A stretch of DNA of 64,000 nt from an uncultured Paracoccaceae bacterium. Its GTDB lineage: Bacteria; Pseudomonadota; Alphaproteobacteria; Rhodobacterales; Rhodobacteraceae. The notes beneath the pieces were generated by a model. The model was not told the origin of the DNA. It saw only the letters and a list, made by a program, of their open reading frames with translations, and ran no database searches. A program made the translations under genes and the position numbers. Of this stretch, positions 8,487 to 17,524 are shown piece after piece. How positions within the stretch are numbered: position 1 is the stretch's first letter; each line of letters begins with the position of its first letter. The stretch lies in the NCBI GenBank assembly GCA_947503775.1, contig CANNFE010000003.1, positions 33,501 to 97,500 of the forward strand, given 5' to 3'.

Positions 8487-9428
8487 TCAGGCCGTCCGCT
8501 TTGCGAACTTGGTATAAAGCTGCACGACGGCGTTCATATCCTTGAGCATCGTGTTGAGCATCTGAAAGGTATCGGCTTGTTCCTCGCTGGTGAGCGTCTC
8601 ACCTGCGATCAGGCGGTCGAGATAGGCCTTAACCTCGATCCAGTCGTCATTGACGAGATCAAGACCGGCGACGATTTCTGGTGTCGGGGGCGGATTGATC
8701 CCGGCATCCGGAAAGCCCGAGATCAGGGCGTTCAAGGATGTCTCGAAGAGAGACATCGTGCCCTGAAGTGTGTCGGTCGAGGCTTGCGCGGCCCCATCGC
8801 TCCACAGGTAGCAGGCTTCTTTGGAGATCTTCTGGCTGAGCATCCGCTGGCGGCCGGAGATGTCGACCAGCATGGCATCGGATTGAAGCATGGCCGCCGG
8901 ATCGGAATATTGTCCTGAAATCTCGCTGACCAGCAGTTTGGCCCGCTCCAGCAGCGGCATGTTGCCTGCAAAGATCACCTCGATCTCGGCTTTGGACAAA
9001 CCATTGGCCGCGATGCCCTCGGCCGCCTGTTTGATCGGGGCCCATTCGGTGCGCAATTCCTCGATGGCAAAGAGCGTCTTACGCCGTTCTTCGGCGCCGA
9101 TGATGTTCAGATCCGTATTCCCGATCTCGAGCGCTGTCGCGATCAGTTCGAATTCGGCGACGGTGGCATGGAGGATCTGTTTTGCGGCGTCGGGATCGTT
9201 GTCTGCCGCAAGATTGCAGGCCGCAGCCGCAATGCGCTGAGACAGCATCCGCAGCTTACCCGAGGAATCGACGCGTTCGCTCGCCCCGACATCCTCGACC
9301 AGCTGAGCCTCTAGCAGCTGTTCAGAGCCCTGTTCGGCGGGCGCTGCGGTCGTGATGAAGGAAAGCGCGATGGCAGTGCAGCCGAGCCTCATCGCGGGCC
9401 GGGTCAGACGGGCACTAGAAAACACCAT
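8487..9428 (-). CDS. Secreted protein with two PilJ-type sensor domains
   Basis: The 313-residue product has an N-terminal signal peptide (AMRLGCTAIALSFITTAAPA) and then two repeats of a helical PilJ/NarX-like ligand-binding domain. Each repeat opens with a near-identical motif: GKLRMLSQRIAAAAC in the first and GRQRMLSQKISKEAC in the second. In NarX and PilJ the equivalent 'P-box' segment forms the ligand-sensing helix. There is no output domain or second membrane helix, so it is probably a free periplasmic sensor or binding protein. The ATG at 9426-9428 has a CAGGAG site 7 nt upstream. It follows the PstS/OmpA gene and may belong with the kinase cluster; that link is inference. Confidence 0.82.
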   Translation of the reverse strand: MVFSSARLTRPAMRLGCTAIALSFITTAAPAEQGSEQLLEAQLVEDVGASERVDSSGKLRMLSQRIAAAACNLAADNDPDAAKQILHATVAEFELIATALEIGNTDLNIIGAEERRKTLFAIEELRTEWAPIKQAAEGIAANGLSKAEIEVIFAGNMPLLERAKLLVSEISGQYSDPAAMLQSDAMLVDISGRQRMLSQKISKEACYLWSDGAAQASTDTLQGTMSLFETSLNALISGFPDAGINPPPTPEIVAGLDLVNDDWIEVKAYLDRLIAGETLTSEEQADTFQMLNTMLKDMNAVVQLYTKFAKRTA

Positions 9429-9612
9429 GTGAATACTCCTGAGCAGACGGCCCTGAACCAACATGGGGGACGGCCGATGCGAGACGTTCGTTGATCGATT
9501 GAGATATCGATTTTACGTCAAGATTGAGATGTGAACCGCGCGGCCTTATGGCGTGTCCCTGCAATTGGACACAGCTGCCTTGGGGCTTTGCCGTTCGGGC
9601 TGGGCATGCAGA

Positions 9613-9640
9613 CCGCACGGCAGGATGTGCCGCCGTGCGG
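9613..9640. terminator. Candidate hairpin downstream of the PstS/OmpA gene
   Basis: A 9-bp perfect inverted repeat (CCGCACGGC/GCCGTGCGG, 10-nt loop) lies 10 bp after the stop of the minus-strand PstS/OmpA gene. No T-run follows, so it could reduce rather than stop readthrough into the PilJ-domain gene. Confidence 0.4.
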
Positions 9641-9649
9641 GGGCTGCGG

Positions 9650-11236
9650 TCAGGCGGCGTCGCGGATCCAGATTTCGACCCGCCGGTTGATCTCTCGTCC
9701 GCGCTCGCTGGTGTTGCAGGTTGCGGGAGAAATCTCGCCGAAGCCGGTGGCGGAAATCGTGATATCGCTCAGATCGTCCCCGCCTGCGGCCCGAAGCTGG
9801 CGGGCGATCTCTTCGGCCCGAACCCGCGAAAGCTCGCGATTGCTTTCGAAGGCTCCGACATCATCGGTGAACCCGACGACGAGAACCTCGGCCCCCGAAT
9901 TCCCGTCTTTGAGATAGCTCACGAGCCGCGCCATATCGATTGCGCCTCGCTCGTCCAGGCGCGATGAGCCTGTGCGAAACCGGAAGGTGGTGGAGAGCCG
10001 GTCGTAATCGACCATTTCCGACAGCATTTCCCGCATCACACCGCCTTCGAAGTCATCGACAGTCGGATCGAGAAGCGCGCGCGCTCGGCTGCTGTCTAGG
10101 TCCTGCGCCTTGCGCTTGACCCCCAGATTGATGAAGCCCGATTTGGCGATCACGCCGTCCGCTTCGGAGGAAAGCGAATATTTCAGGAATTCCGATGTCG
10201 CCTCGTCCAGCGTGTCGACGCGATTATAGAGGTAAAGGCGGCGCTGAAGGGCATATTCCTCGGTTTTTGCGGAAAACTCATCCGGGTTCATCTGCAGCCC
10301 GCATTCGTTGACGAGCGTGATTGGCTTGGCCCCGCGCTGAAACGCATAGCCGACGAACCCGATGGCGCCCTCATCCGCGTTGACGGCGGTCGCCATGTCG
10401 TTGTTGCTGCCCGTGATCTGGGCCTGCGGCGCAACGCGGGGGGTGTCGTCTCCGAAGATTCGGCTTTCAAAGACAGACCGTGTGCCGCTTCCGTCGGGCC
10501 GCGTCATGACGTTGATCGGGCCAGCCTGGCCGCCGACATCGGCCCAGTCGGTCACATCGCCCGAATAGATCGCCTGAAGCTCGTTCAGGGTCAGCGATTC
10601 GATCGGGTTTTCGGGATGGGTGATCACCACAAGGCTGTCGATTGCGACGATATTTTCCTGGTTGGGGCTGACCATGTTACCGGCGCCCGCATCGCGCAGC
10701 GCGCGCGCTTCGGCGGGGCGGATCCGGCGCGAGGCCATCCCGACCTGGGCCTCTTTCGCAAGCAGCGCCTCGAAGGCGCGGCTGGACGTCTTGGAGTCCA
10801 CGAGGACCTTTACCATTTCATCGCCGAAGCCCCCATCGCCGACAAAGGTGGCAAGGATCTCGCCCTCGGTTTCGGTGGTGCTGATCGATGCTTCGGCATC
10901 GAGAAAGGACGCGTATCCGGACAGCATCAATGGCATGAGGCCAAGGCCGACCGTATCAGAGCCCTGAATGACGACATCGGCCGATGCGGTATCGAAGCTT
11001 GGACAAGCGGCGCCTTCGCACCGGACCCGGGCCGAGCTGACGCGCAGATCGCCGAGCGCTGTGCGAATGATGTAGTTGTTATCGGAGAACTCGATAAATT
11101 CACCGACCAGATTGACCGTTCCATCCTCAGATTTCAGGGCAACCTGATCAGCGGCTGCAAATGTCGGGGCCATGACGGCACCCGCGATTGCGATGGGATA
11201 TGCCAAAGGGCTCCCCCGTCCCTTGAAAAAACTCAT
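9650..11236 (-). CDS. PstS-like substrate-binding domain fused to OmpA peptidoglycan-binding domain
   Basis: This 528-residue exported protein has a signal peptide and a small N-terminal domain (VALKSEDGTVNLVGEF), then a phosphate-type periplasmic binding domain at ~85-385 (VIQGSDTVGLGLMPLM, TRPDGSGTRSVFE, NNDMATAVNADEGAIGFVGY). The C-terminal OmpA domain at ~415-525 contains FRTGSSRLDERG, VVGFTDDVGAFESNRELS and GREINRRVEIWI. No pstC, pstA or pstB genes accompany it, so it is not a classical transport subunit. It would be a ligand-binding protein tethered to the cell wall. It lies 245 bp downstream of the kinase/GTPase cluster, and the AT-rich gap (around 11340-11420) may hold its own promoter. 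Confidence 0.88.
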   Translation of the reverse strand: MSFFKGRGSPLAYPIAIAGAVMAPTFAAADQVALKSEDGTVNLVGEFIEFSDNNYIIRTALGDLRVSSARVRCEGAACPSFDTASADVVIQGSDTVGLGLMPLMLSGYASFLDAEASISTTETEGEILATFVGDGGFGDEMVKVLVDSKTSSRAFEALLAKEAQVGMASRRIRPAEARALRDAGAGNMVSPNQENIVAIDSLVVITHPENPIESLTLNELQAIYSGDVTDWADVGGQAGPINVMTRPDGSGTRSVFESRIFGDDTPRVAPQAQITGSNNDMATAVNADEGAIGFVGYAFQRGAKPITLVNECGLQMNPDEFSAKTEEYALQRRLYLYNRVDTLDEATSEFLKYSLSSEADGVIAKSGFINLGVKRKAQDLDSSRARALLDPTVDDFEGGVMREMLSEMVDYDRLSTTFRFRTGSSRLDERGAIDMARLVSYLKDGNSGAEVLVVGFTDDVGAFESNRELSRVRAEEIARQLRAAGGDDLSDITISATGFGEISPATCNTSERGREINRRVEIWIRDAA

Positions 11237-11481
11237 ACTTCTCTCCTCGTCAATAACGAGACGAGATCAGCCTGCCGTCCAGGCGAACACACTATTTACC
11301 GAACGATGATCTGAGTTCCCGTCTCCTCCCTCTCCGGCCCTGATGAACTGCTTCAATTGTGAAGAAATTCGGGCCAATTATAGCTATAGTTGAGGATAAG
11401 TGTTAACAAAATAAGCAAAAGTCATAGGATTTGCCGGAAATTGAGACTTTTCTCGCGCCCCGATTTTTCCCTGACTTTGCC

Positions 11482-12279
11482 TCAACCTTGGGTTTCGGAC
11501 CACGCGGAAAGGATCGATCCGAGTGTTTCGGCGCGAAAAAGGAGGACGGCCGCCTCTTCCTCGGTCTCTGCGAAGCCGACCTGAAAGGCGTCGGGACCTG
11601 AATGTCCGCAGATTGCCAGACGGGCCTCGGGCAGGCCTCGCCGGATGCCGGAGATGCCCACCGTCAAGGCCGGGCCGGTCGATTTGAGGATCTTCTTGAG
11701 GTCGCTGCTGTGGTCTGTTCCCCCGGTCTCTTCGACCTTGCCGTCCGGAGTGCGGCGCACCGATGCCTCAAGATGGCGGCCGCAGATCTGCAGGAAAGTG
11801 CCAAGCGGCGATCCGGGTTCTGCGTTCAGATCGACCGACCAGGCTTGCGCCAGTGACTGCACGGAAAGACCGCTTTCCACCTGACTGCCGGGACGCTCCG
11901 TTTCAGCGGTGCGTATCGTGACCGGACCGGAGGCATTTTCGAAACGATTCATAAGCGCGGTCAGCGCCGCAAGCTGAGCGCGGTCGCCGGTCTCCAGAGG
12001 CGTCATCTCGAGATCTTTGGTCTCGGACGTGGCGATATCCTCGCTGGTTTCAGCGATGCCGAGCAGGCGGCGCCCGGCGACAATAAGCGCGAGCATCGTC
12101 TCTGCTCGCTGGAAGATCAGCTTGCGCAGCAGGACCGTCTCATCAATTTCGGTGAGCATCGCCTGCAGGGGCGGCGGGATAATACCGCGCGACAGAACAC
12201 GCGCCCCGTCCTCGCGATATTGCGTCGAGGTCGCCGCCAGGGCCGCGAGTTTGCGCGCGATATCTTCGTTTTCGTCCAT
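11482..12279 (-). CDS. Unknown protein, last gene of the kinase/GTPase cluster
   Basis: This 265-residue soluble protein has no signal peptide or membrane helix. The first 100 residues look helical and charged (QAMLTEIDETVLLRKLIFQ, AQLAALTALMNRFENA). The C-terminal half has a compact alternating pattern including GTFLQICGRHLEASVRR, PALTVGISGIRRGLPEARL and AAVLLFRAETLGSIL. I do not recognise a family. It is on the same strand as the roadblock-like gene and lies 33 bp downstream of it. By position it is a candidate regulator or partner of the GTPases. Confidence 0.72.
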   Translation of the reverse strand: MDENEDIARKLAALAATSTQYREDGARVLSRGIIPPPLQAMLTEIDETVLLRKLIFQRAETMLALIVAGRRLLGIAETSEDIATSETKDLEMTPLETGDRAQLAALTALMNRFENASGPVTIRTAETERPGSQVESGLSVQSLAQAWSVDLNAEPGSPLGTFLQICGRHLEASVRRTPDGKVEETGGTDHSSDLKKILKSTGPALTVGISGIRRGLPEARLAICGHSGPDAFQVGFAETEEEAAVLLFRAETLGSILSAWSETQG

Positions 12280-12312
12280 GGGATCAGATGTAGGCCGATT
12301 TGAGGAGATGCC

Positions 12313-12693
12313 TCATGCAACCTCTCCGCTGCTGATCCGGTCGAGACTGGGCCGCGCGGCGGCGAGCAAGCGGGCGGTGTCGACCTCGGGGCTGCAAAGG
12401 AGGCATAACAGATCGGCCGGCTCGTTCGTCGCCCTTAGAAAAAGCGTTATTCCATCGGGGGTTGCCGTCACCGCCGTATCGGCGGAATCCCCGGTCACCG
12501 ACAAGGCAGAGCTGCCCCCTGCCCCTTCGAAGAGCAACGACGCCTCGGCGCAAAGCGCATCGAGCGCCTCCTGACGGAGGATCTTGCGGCTGCTCGTGAC
12601 AAGGACCATACGGGCCGACAGATCCGCAAAGGCGATGGCACTACATTCGGGAAACTGCTCTCTCAAGCTGTCAAGGTCGTCCGATATGCTCAT
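12313..12693 (-). CDS. Small roadblock/LC7-like protein
   Basis: The product is 126 residues from the ATG at 12693; ATGs at 12702 and 12729 are also possible because none has a convincing ribosome binding site. The pattern CSAIAFADLSARMVLVTSS, a helix EALDALCAEASLLFEG, then GITLFLRATNEPADLLCLLC and a final helix is like the roadblock/LC7 fold of MglB, a partner and GTPase-activating protein of MglA. This is a fold-level guess from secondary-structure pattern, not a clear family match. Its place directly after two GTPase genes makes a GTPase-partner role plausible. Confidence 0.6.
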   Translation of the reverse strand: MSISDDLDSLREQFPECSAIAFADLSARMVLVTSSRKILRQEALDALCAEASLLFEGAGGSSALSVTGDSADTAVTATPDGITLFLRATNEPADLLCLLCSPEVDTARLLAAARPSLDRISSGEVA

Positions 12694-12765
12694 GGATACC
12701 ATTACCGAGGGGGTCTGCTCCCCTCGCATATGTCAAACGGACAGCGTTTGAAACCCCGGGCTCTC

Positions 12766-13821
12766 TTACCGCTCTCTTGACGCGGCTTCGGCATCGTCGT
12801 CGGGCTTGGTCTCGGCAAAAGTGGACCGCAGACCGGACAGTTCGGCCGCCGGACGCGTCGTGCGATCAGGGTCCGGCTGGGCTTCTGCCCCGATCTTGAG
12901 CGCGCCTGCGGTATCGACCGCATCGCGGCGGGGACGGGCCGTTCGCTCGCCGGTTGCACGAACGCGGCGCGGCGTGACGATGTCTTCTTCGCGCACTGCT
13001 TTGAGCGCACCGGGCTTGGATTGCTTGAGCGGCTGGATCCGGCGGGTCTGCTGCGGCGGCAGACGGGATTCGGGCGGCTCTGCGGTATAGAGCGGGGCCA
13101 TGCTGCGCGAGACAACCTCGGTCAGGCGCATGACCAGATCGATCAGGTGATCGGCGAAGGCATTCGCGCCGCTGGCCGCCCATTTCGCCTCGTCCTCGCC
13201 TGCAGCAAGCGCTTGGGTGAGGGAAATCGGAAAGATCGCTTCGAACATGCCTTCGGTTTCGCGTTTGACGCGGCCCAGAACGCGGTTGCGGTCACGATCG
13301 GTGAGCAGCTTGTCCCAGCGGGTGATCAGAAGCGCGCTTCGGGCCCGTACATTCGCCGGCATCGTTTCCCAGACGCCCGCCTCGCTTTGGCGCCAGGCCT
13401 GCGTGGCATGGGTACACCAGAGAACGGCATCGACCTCGGACAGCATGCGCTGCCACACATCGGCCGACATGTTCGGGTCGGAAATGCCGGGAAAATCAAT
13501 CAGATCGCAAACTTCGAGGATGTCCGCCTCGAGGAACAGGCGAATGACGCGCGTCTCTTCGACCGGGATCTGTCCGATATTCGAGAGCGAGACCTCGTAA
13601 AGCTCTCCGTCTACCGTTTCGCGATAGGCGGGGTCGGTTCCATGAGCAATCCAGACCGGCGACAGGCGGGTCGCGGTCACCTTTTCGGGCAGCGGGCGGG
13701 CGCCGAGCAGAAGGTTGGAAAGCGTGCTTTTACCCGCGCTGAACTCTCCCATCAGCGCGATGCGCGGCTTTCTCGATTTCCCGGACGTGTCCGCGATCGT
13801 CTGCATTCCGGTTTCGCTCAT
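12766..13821 (-). CDS. Dynamin-like small GTPase B with disordered C-terminal tail
   Basis: The GTPase domain fills residues ~18-235 of 351. G1 is GEFSAGKST (25-33), a Thr-rich G2 lies at 49-53 (TATRL), G3 is DFPG (109-112), and the G4 position reads TRWDK (167-171), with Arg-Trp in place of the usual Lys-x. The tail from ~245 is rich in Pro, Arg and Ser and probably disordered, and could be a kinase substrate or contact region. It aligns throughout with the other small GTPase of the cluster (for example WETMPANVRARSALLI against WSTMPDRIKDHAFLVI), so they are paralogues. It starts 3 bp after the stop of the large dynamin-like gene. Confidence 0.83.
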   Translation of the reverse strand: MSETGMQTIADTSGKSRKPRIALMGEFSAGKSTLSNLLLGARPLPEKVTATRLSPVWIAHGTDPAYRETVDGELYEVSLSNIGQIPVEETRVIRLFLEADILEVCDLIDFPGISDPNMSADVWQRMLSEVDAVLWCTHATQAWRQSEAGVWETMPANVRARSALLITRWDKLLTDRDRNRVLGRVKRETEGMFEAIFPISLTQALAAGEDEAKWAASGANAFADHLIDLVMRLTEVVSRSMAPLYTAEPPESRLPPQQTRRIQPLKQSKPGALKAVREEDIVTPRRVRATGERTARPRRDAVDTAGALKIGAEAQPDPDRTTRPAAELSGLRSTFAETKPDDDAEAASRER

Positions 13822-13824
13822 GGC

Positions 13825-15912
13825 CTAAGCCTCGACCTGCTCTTCGGTCTGAACGCCGCCCAGTTCCTCGTACATGATGCCGAGAAGCTCGTCGCGTTCC
13901 TGCTGGGCGGTGACGCCAAAGAGGCTGTTGAGCTCATCCAGGCTGACATCGGCCTTGTTGCTGATATCCATCAGGATTTCACGCTGCTCATCGATGAAAT
14001 CGTGCAGAACCTCGTCAGCGGCCTGTCTGATTTCCTCGGTCTGCTTTTGCTTGAGCTCTTCGACGATGGGCGAGGTTTCCGCCTCGATCAGCTCGTAAAA
14101 GCTTTCGGCGAAGGCGCGGTACCCCTTACGGCGCTGCCACCAGCCTTTCCACCATGCCGTCTGAAGATCGAGCGCGATGGTCTGACCAAGCGAGACCGGC
14201 GCCGGAACGGGCGGAGCGCTCGGGGGCGAAATCGTGAACCCCTCGACCGAGACGCCGCAGACATCCTTATAGGTCGCGGCAGCGTCGAAGGCGGCTTCGG
14301 AGAACACCTTTTCACAGGTGGCCGTGTAGTTGCGGCGCAGCACCTGATAGCTGGAGCGGAGCAGCATTCTGAGGCCGTTCGGGCTGTACTGCCACAGCTC
14401 GTTCTCGCCATGGGTTTCCAGATGCGTGATCAGCGATTCGAGCGCGCGGTCGAGGAACCGCTTGTGCGATTGGTCGATCCGGCTTGAGAACTGTTTGAAG
14501 ACGTTGTCGAGCCGTTCGTGCAGGACCTTGGAGGCGTTCACCTCGATCAGGTCGAGCCGTTCCTTGAGCGCGGTTTTGTCCAGCGGGGCGATCGTATCGC
14601 TCTCCAGACGCATGGAGACGACCTTGGACGAGGTCATCAGGCCGTTGACGACGTTGAGCGCGCTTTTGCGAACGTTTTCGAGAATGTCACGACCGGGTCC
14701 TTCGATCACCCGCTCGGAGAGCGCGTCGAAGAGGTGCGGAATGCCGGACAGTTGCCAGACCAGTTCGGCCGGCGAGAGGCTGGCGGCCGCATCGCCGAGC
14801 ATGACCTCGGCCCAGTTGAACATCGCGTTGGCGCTGTCGTCGACAATCTCGTGCAGGTCGCCGGAAACGGCCATATTAGCCCAATACGCGCTGCCGAAGA
14901 CGATTTCTGGATTCTCCGGCCCGTCATTGGCGGCGAGCGTTTCGAGGATACTTTCGCGGATTTCGAGGATCTGGGTGCTCGGCTCGGACAGCTCGTCAAT
15001 CCGGTTGACAAAGATCACCACCTCGCGCGCCTTGATGTTCGAGATGAGGCGCATCAGCGCCATATCCATCGAGGTCAGCGCCTGGTGGGCGGAAAGGACC
15101 ACGACGCAGATGCGGCTGTCGCGAAGGGCGTTAATCGTGACCTGCTCGCGCATCATGAACGTGTCGTTCACACCCGGCGTGTCGCGGAAGCAAAGTGGGA
15201 TCGGGAATTCGTCCTGTTCGAGATAGAGGTCGGCGGATTTGGTGATGTCGGCAAAGCGGCCCTGCTGATCGCGGATGCTTTCCTCGTCGAAATCGTCGCC
15301 CATGCAGACGTAGCGCTGAACGAGCGCCTCATCGATATGGCCGTAATCGTGCTTTTGACCGAGAAGGAGTTCGAACTTGCGGCCCAGACGTTCCTTGGTC
15401 TTTTCGCGCATATAGGCGATTTGCTGGCGGACTTTCTCAAGTTCATCATCGGCGCCGGCGCGGCTGGACAATTCTCCGAGGCGGCCACCGTTTTCGACAA
15501 GGTGGTCCCATTCGTTGCGGTCGAAGAATTGGAAGGACGCCATCGGGCTGTCCTCGGATTCGGGGGCGTTCATGTGCAGCGACGTGACAACGGAGGTCCA
15601 CGGGTTGACGTCCGCAGGCAGGAATTCCGGGCGGCCGATCATGGCGTTGACGAGCGATGTCTTGCCCGCCTTGATCTGGCCAATCATGGCGATGCTGGGT
15701 TCGATCCCCCTAAGCGTCCGCGACAATTTGCGCGTCTTCTTGGCAACCTCATCCCCGCCGATTTCCGCGATCGTGCTGAGCGTATCCTCAAGGTCGGCGA
15801 TCTCGGCGCGGAAATCCTCGAGCTTATCAAGGCCAATAGAGAGCAAAGCCGTTTGCGGCTTTGCCTTCGGCTTTACGATATCCATCGTCTGTGGCTGGCT
15901 CAGGTCTTTCAT
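13825..15912 (-). CDS. Dynamin family GTPase (695 aa)
   Basis: This is a large GTPase with G1 GQIKAGKTSL (78-87), G2 Thr in NPWTSVV, G3 DTPG (244-247) and G4 NRID (303-306), followed by about 350 mostly helical residues as in bacterial dynamin-like proteins. Near residue 585 there is a strongly aromatic and basic patch, TAWWKGWWQRRKGYR, which is a good candidate membrane-insertion paddle, then long acidic coiled-coil helices to the C-terminus. There is no classical transmembrane helix. The ATG at 15910-15912 is preferred because GGAG lies 6 nt upstream; longer forms starting at 15924 are possible. It probably polymerises on, or remodels, the inner membrane under control of the neighbouring kinase. 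Confidence 0.87.
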   Translation of the reverse strand: MKDLSQPQTMDIVKPKAKPQTALLSIGLDKLEDFRAEIADLEDTLSTIAEIGGDEVAKKTRKLSRTLRGIEPSIAMIGQIKAGKTSLVNAMIGRPEFLPADVNPWTSVVTSLHMNAPESEDSPMASFQFFDRNEWDHLVENGGRLGELSSRAGADDELEKVRQQIAYMREKTKERLGRKFELLLGQKHDYGHIDEALVQRYVCMGDDFDEESIRDQQGRFADITKSADLYLEQDEFPIPLCFRDTPGVNDTFMMREQVTINALRDSRICVVVLSAHQALTSMDMALMRLISNIKAREVVIFVNRIDELSEPSTQILEIRESILETLAANDGPENPEIVFGSAYWANMAVSGDLHEIVDDSANAMFNWAEVMLGDAAASLSPAELVWQLSGIPHLFDALSERVIEGPGRDILENVRKSALNVVNGLMTSSKVVSMRLESDTIAPLDKTALKERLDLIEVNASKVLHERLDNVFKQFSSRIDQSHKRFLDRALESLITHLETHGENELWQYSPNGLRMLLRSSYQVLRRNYTATCEKVFSEAAFDAAATYKDVCGVSVEGFTISPPSAPPVPAPVSLGQTIALDLQTAWWKGWWQRRKGYRAFAESFYELIEAETSPIVEELKQKQTEEIRQAADEVLHDFIDEQREILMDISNKADVSLDELNSLFGVTAQQERDELLGIMYEELGGVQTEEQVEA

Positions 15913-16081
15913 TTTCTGCTCCATCCTCGATCTTAGTGGCAAATGGCCTACCGATTCGTGAACGACGAACGACAAAACACTAATCAGCCTTGGTTATTCG
16001 CCTCTTTTTTCAAGAAAAACAAGGCTTAAACGTGGCAAGATTGTGTCTGCGCAGTCATCCGCGCCTCGGAAGACGCAACGT

Positions 16082-17524
16082 TCAGGCGGCCAGCCGCGAC
16101 TCGAATTCGCGTTTCATCTGTAGCAGGACCGCCAGCGCTTCGGCTGCAGCATTATCCTGTTTTTCAATTTGCATCAACTGAAGCAGGTCAGCTGCGTCAA
16201 AAGACATCTCGGCGGCCTTGGCCAAGGCCGGATCGTCATGCATGCCGAGCATGCCGAACTGATCGACAAGCTCGTTCGCGATCTCGATCGTCTCGTCGAT
16301 GATCCATTTGGGGGCGGCAGGGCCCATTTTGGGCAATTCGTTGGCCAGCTCCTGCCCTTTATCCGCCAGATAACCCACGGCCTTTTTGAAGGCGTCCCGG
16401 GTTTCGGGATGCAGCTCGACGATGTTGGAGGTGGAAGGCTCGGCGCTGTCTGCCTCTACGGCGACCTCTTCGATGGCTTCCGGTTCGGGCTCAGCCTCCG
16501 GTTTTTCAACGGGCTGGGCGACCTGGACCTGATCAGCGATTCTTAGAAGCATCCGCAGTTCCGATTTCTGGCGCGGGCGTCTGCGGGTTCGGGGGTCCGC
16601 CGATCCAGTATTCTTCTCTTCCGGTTGCGGCTCTTCGGCGGCCGGCTCGGCCAGGCGGGGCGTGGGCTCGGGGGCAGGCGCCGGAGAAACAGTCTTGGAG
16701 AGCGTCTCCTGATACTGGCGCAGCAAAATTCCTGCATTGTCCAAGGCCGATTGGCGGCCCTGCTCGACGATACGGAGGATGGCACCGATCAGCGCGCGAC
16801 CGCCGCTCGAGGTCAGCTTGGCCTTGTCGACGGAGCCGTCGGGCGCGCGCGCGCCAAGCGCCTGAAGCGTGGCGATCGGATAGATCCCCTGGAAATCCTC
16901 AGCTGCCATGGCGGCCAGATCGGCAAGACGATCCTGAAGCGCGCCTGCGGCAGCCAGCTCGTCCGCCTTGCTGATGACCAGAAATGCATGATCCTTGATG
17001 CGGTCAGGCATGGTCGACCAGAGCGCCTGTTCTTCATCGTTGAATGTCTGCGAGCACCAGATCGCGATATCAGTGCGGCGCGTGGCCCAGCCAAGCGCGC
17101 GGCGGCGGTCACTGACCTCAGGGCCCATGACCACCTCGAGGACGGAGATCTTGTCGAGTGCGGGCAACTGCATCTCAAGGCGGACGAAAACCGGAGCGCA
17201 GGCCGCGATTTCGGCGGCATCGATCGGCTCCACCACTTGTTCGGTGCCGTCGCGCAATGTGCAGATCGCGCGGTTCCTGTCGCCTTTGACAACCCAGAGG
17301 CTGGGCATCCGGATGCCTTCGGGAACGACGGAGGCGCCGGTCAGGAAATTCGTGAGGGTGGACTTACCGGTTCCGGGCAAGCCCATGACGGACAGGCGCA
17401 CAGGCTCTCGCAGATGCGACAGGTAGCTTTTGGCCTGCTCGGCGACGGCATCGGGAAAGATCCCGGAGGCCAGTCCCTTGTCGAGGGCGGCGCAGATCTC
17501 CTGTTCGGATCTGGCTGCGCTCAT
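16082..17524 (-). CDS. Dynamin-like small GTPase A with degenerate switch II
   Basis: The 480-residue protein has G1 GLPGTGKST (48-56) and G4 SKAD (185-188), but the G3 DxxG motif is missing: the aligned stretch reads VLEVVMGPEVSD where the paralogous GTPase has ILEVCDLIDFPGISD. It may bind nucleotide with little hydrolysis. Residues ~270-350 are Pro/Glu/Ala-rich linker. The C-terminal ~110 residues form a helical domain (AFKKAVGYLADKGQELANE, then EIANELVDQFGMLGM). The start overlaps the PP2C stop by 4 bp (ATGA). Together with GTPase B and the dynamin it suggests a three-GTPase complex. Confidence 0.84.
   Translation of the reverse strand: MSAARSEQEICAALDKGLASGIFPDAVAEQAKSYLSHLREPVRLSVMGLPGTGKSTLTNFLTGASVVPEGIRMPSLWVVKGDRNRAICTLRDGTEQVVEPIDAAEIAACAPVFVRLEMQLPALDKISVLEVVMGPEVSDRRRALGWATRRTDIAIWCSQTFNDEEQALWSTMPDRIKDHAFLVISKADELAAAGALQDRLADLAAMAAEDFQGIYPIATLQALGARAPDGSVDKAKLTSSGGRALIGAILRIVEQGRQSALDNAGILLRQYQETLSKTVSPAPAPEPTPRLAEPAAEEPQPEEKNTGSADPRTRRRPRQKSELRMLLRIADQVQVAQPVEKPEAEPEPEAIEEVAVEADSAEPSTSNIVELHPETRDAFKKAVGYLADKGQELANELPKMGPAAPKWIIDETIEIANELVDQFGMLGMHDDPALAKAAEMSFDAADLLQLMQIEKQDNAAAEALAVLLQMKREFESRLAA

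Noticed and set aside
9650..11236. Annotation as a phosphate transporter subunit PstS
   Set aside because: An OmpA domain is fused at the C-terminus and no pstCAB genes are adjacent.
13021..15936. Two long plus-strand open frames opposite the GTPase genes
   Set aside because: They mirror coding sequence in a GC-rich genome, have low-complexity composition and no motifs; the minus-strand GTPases have all expected motifs.
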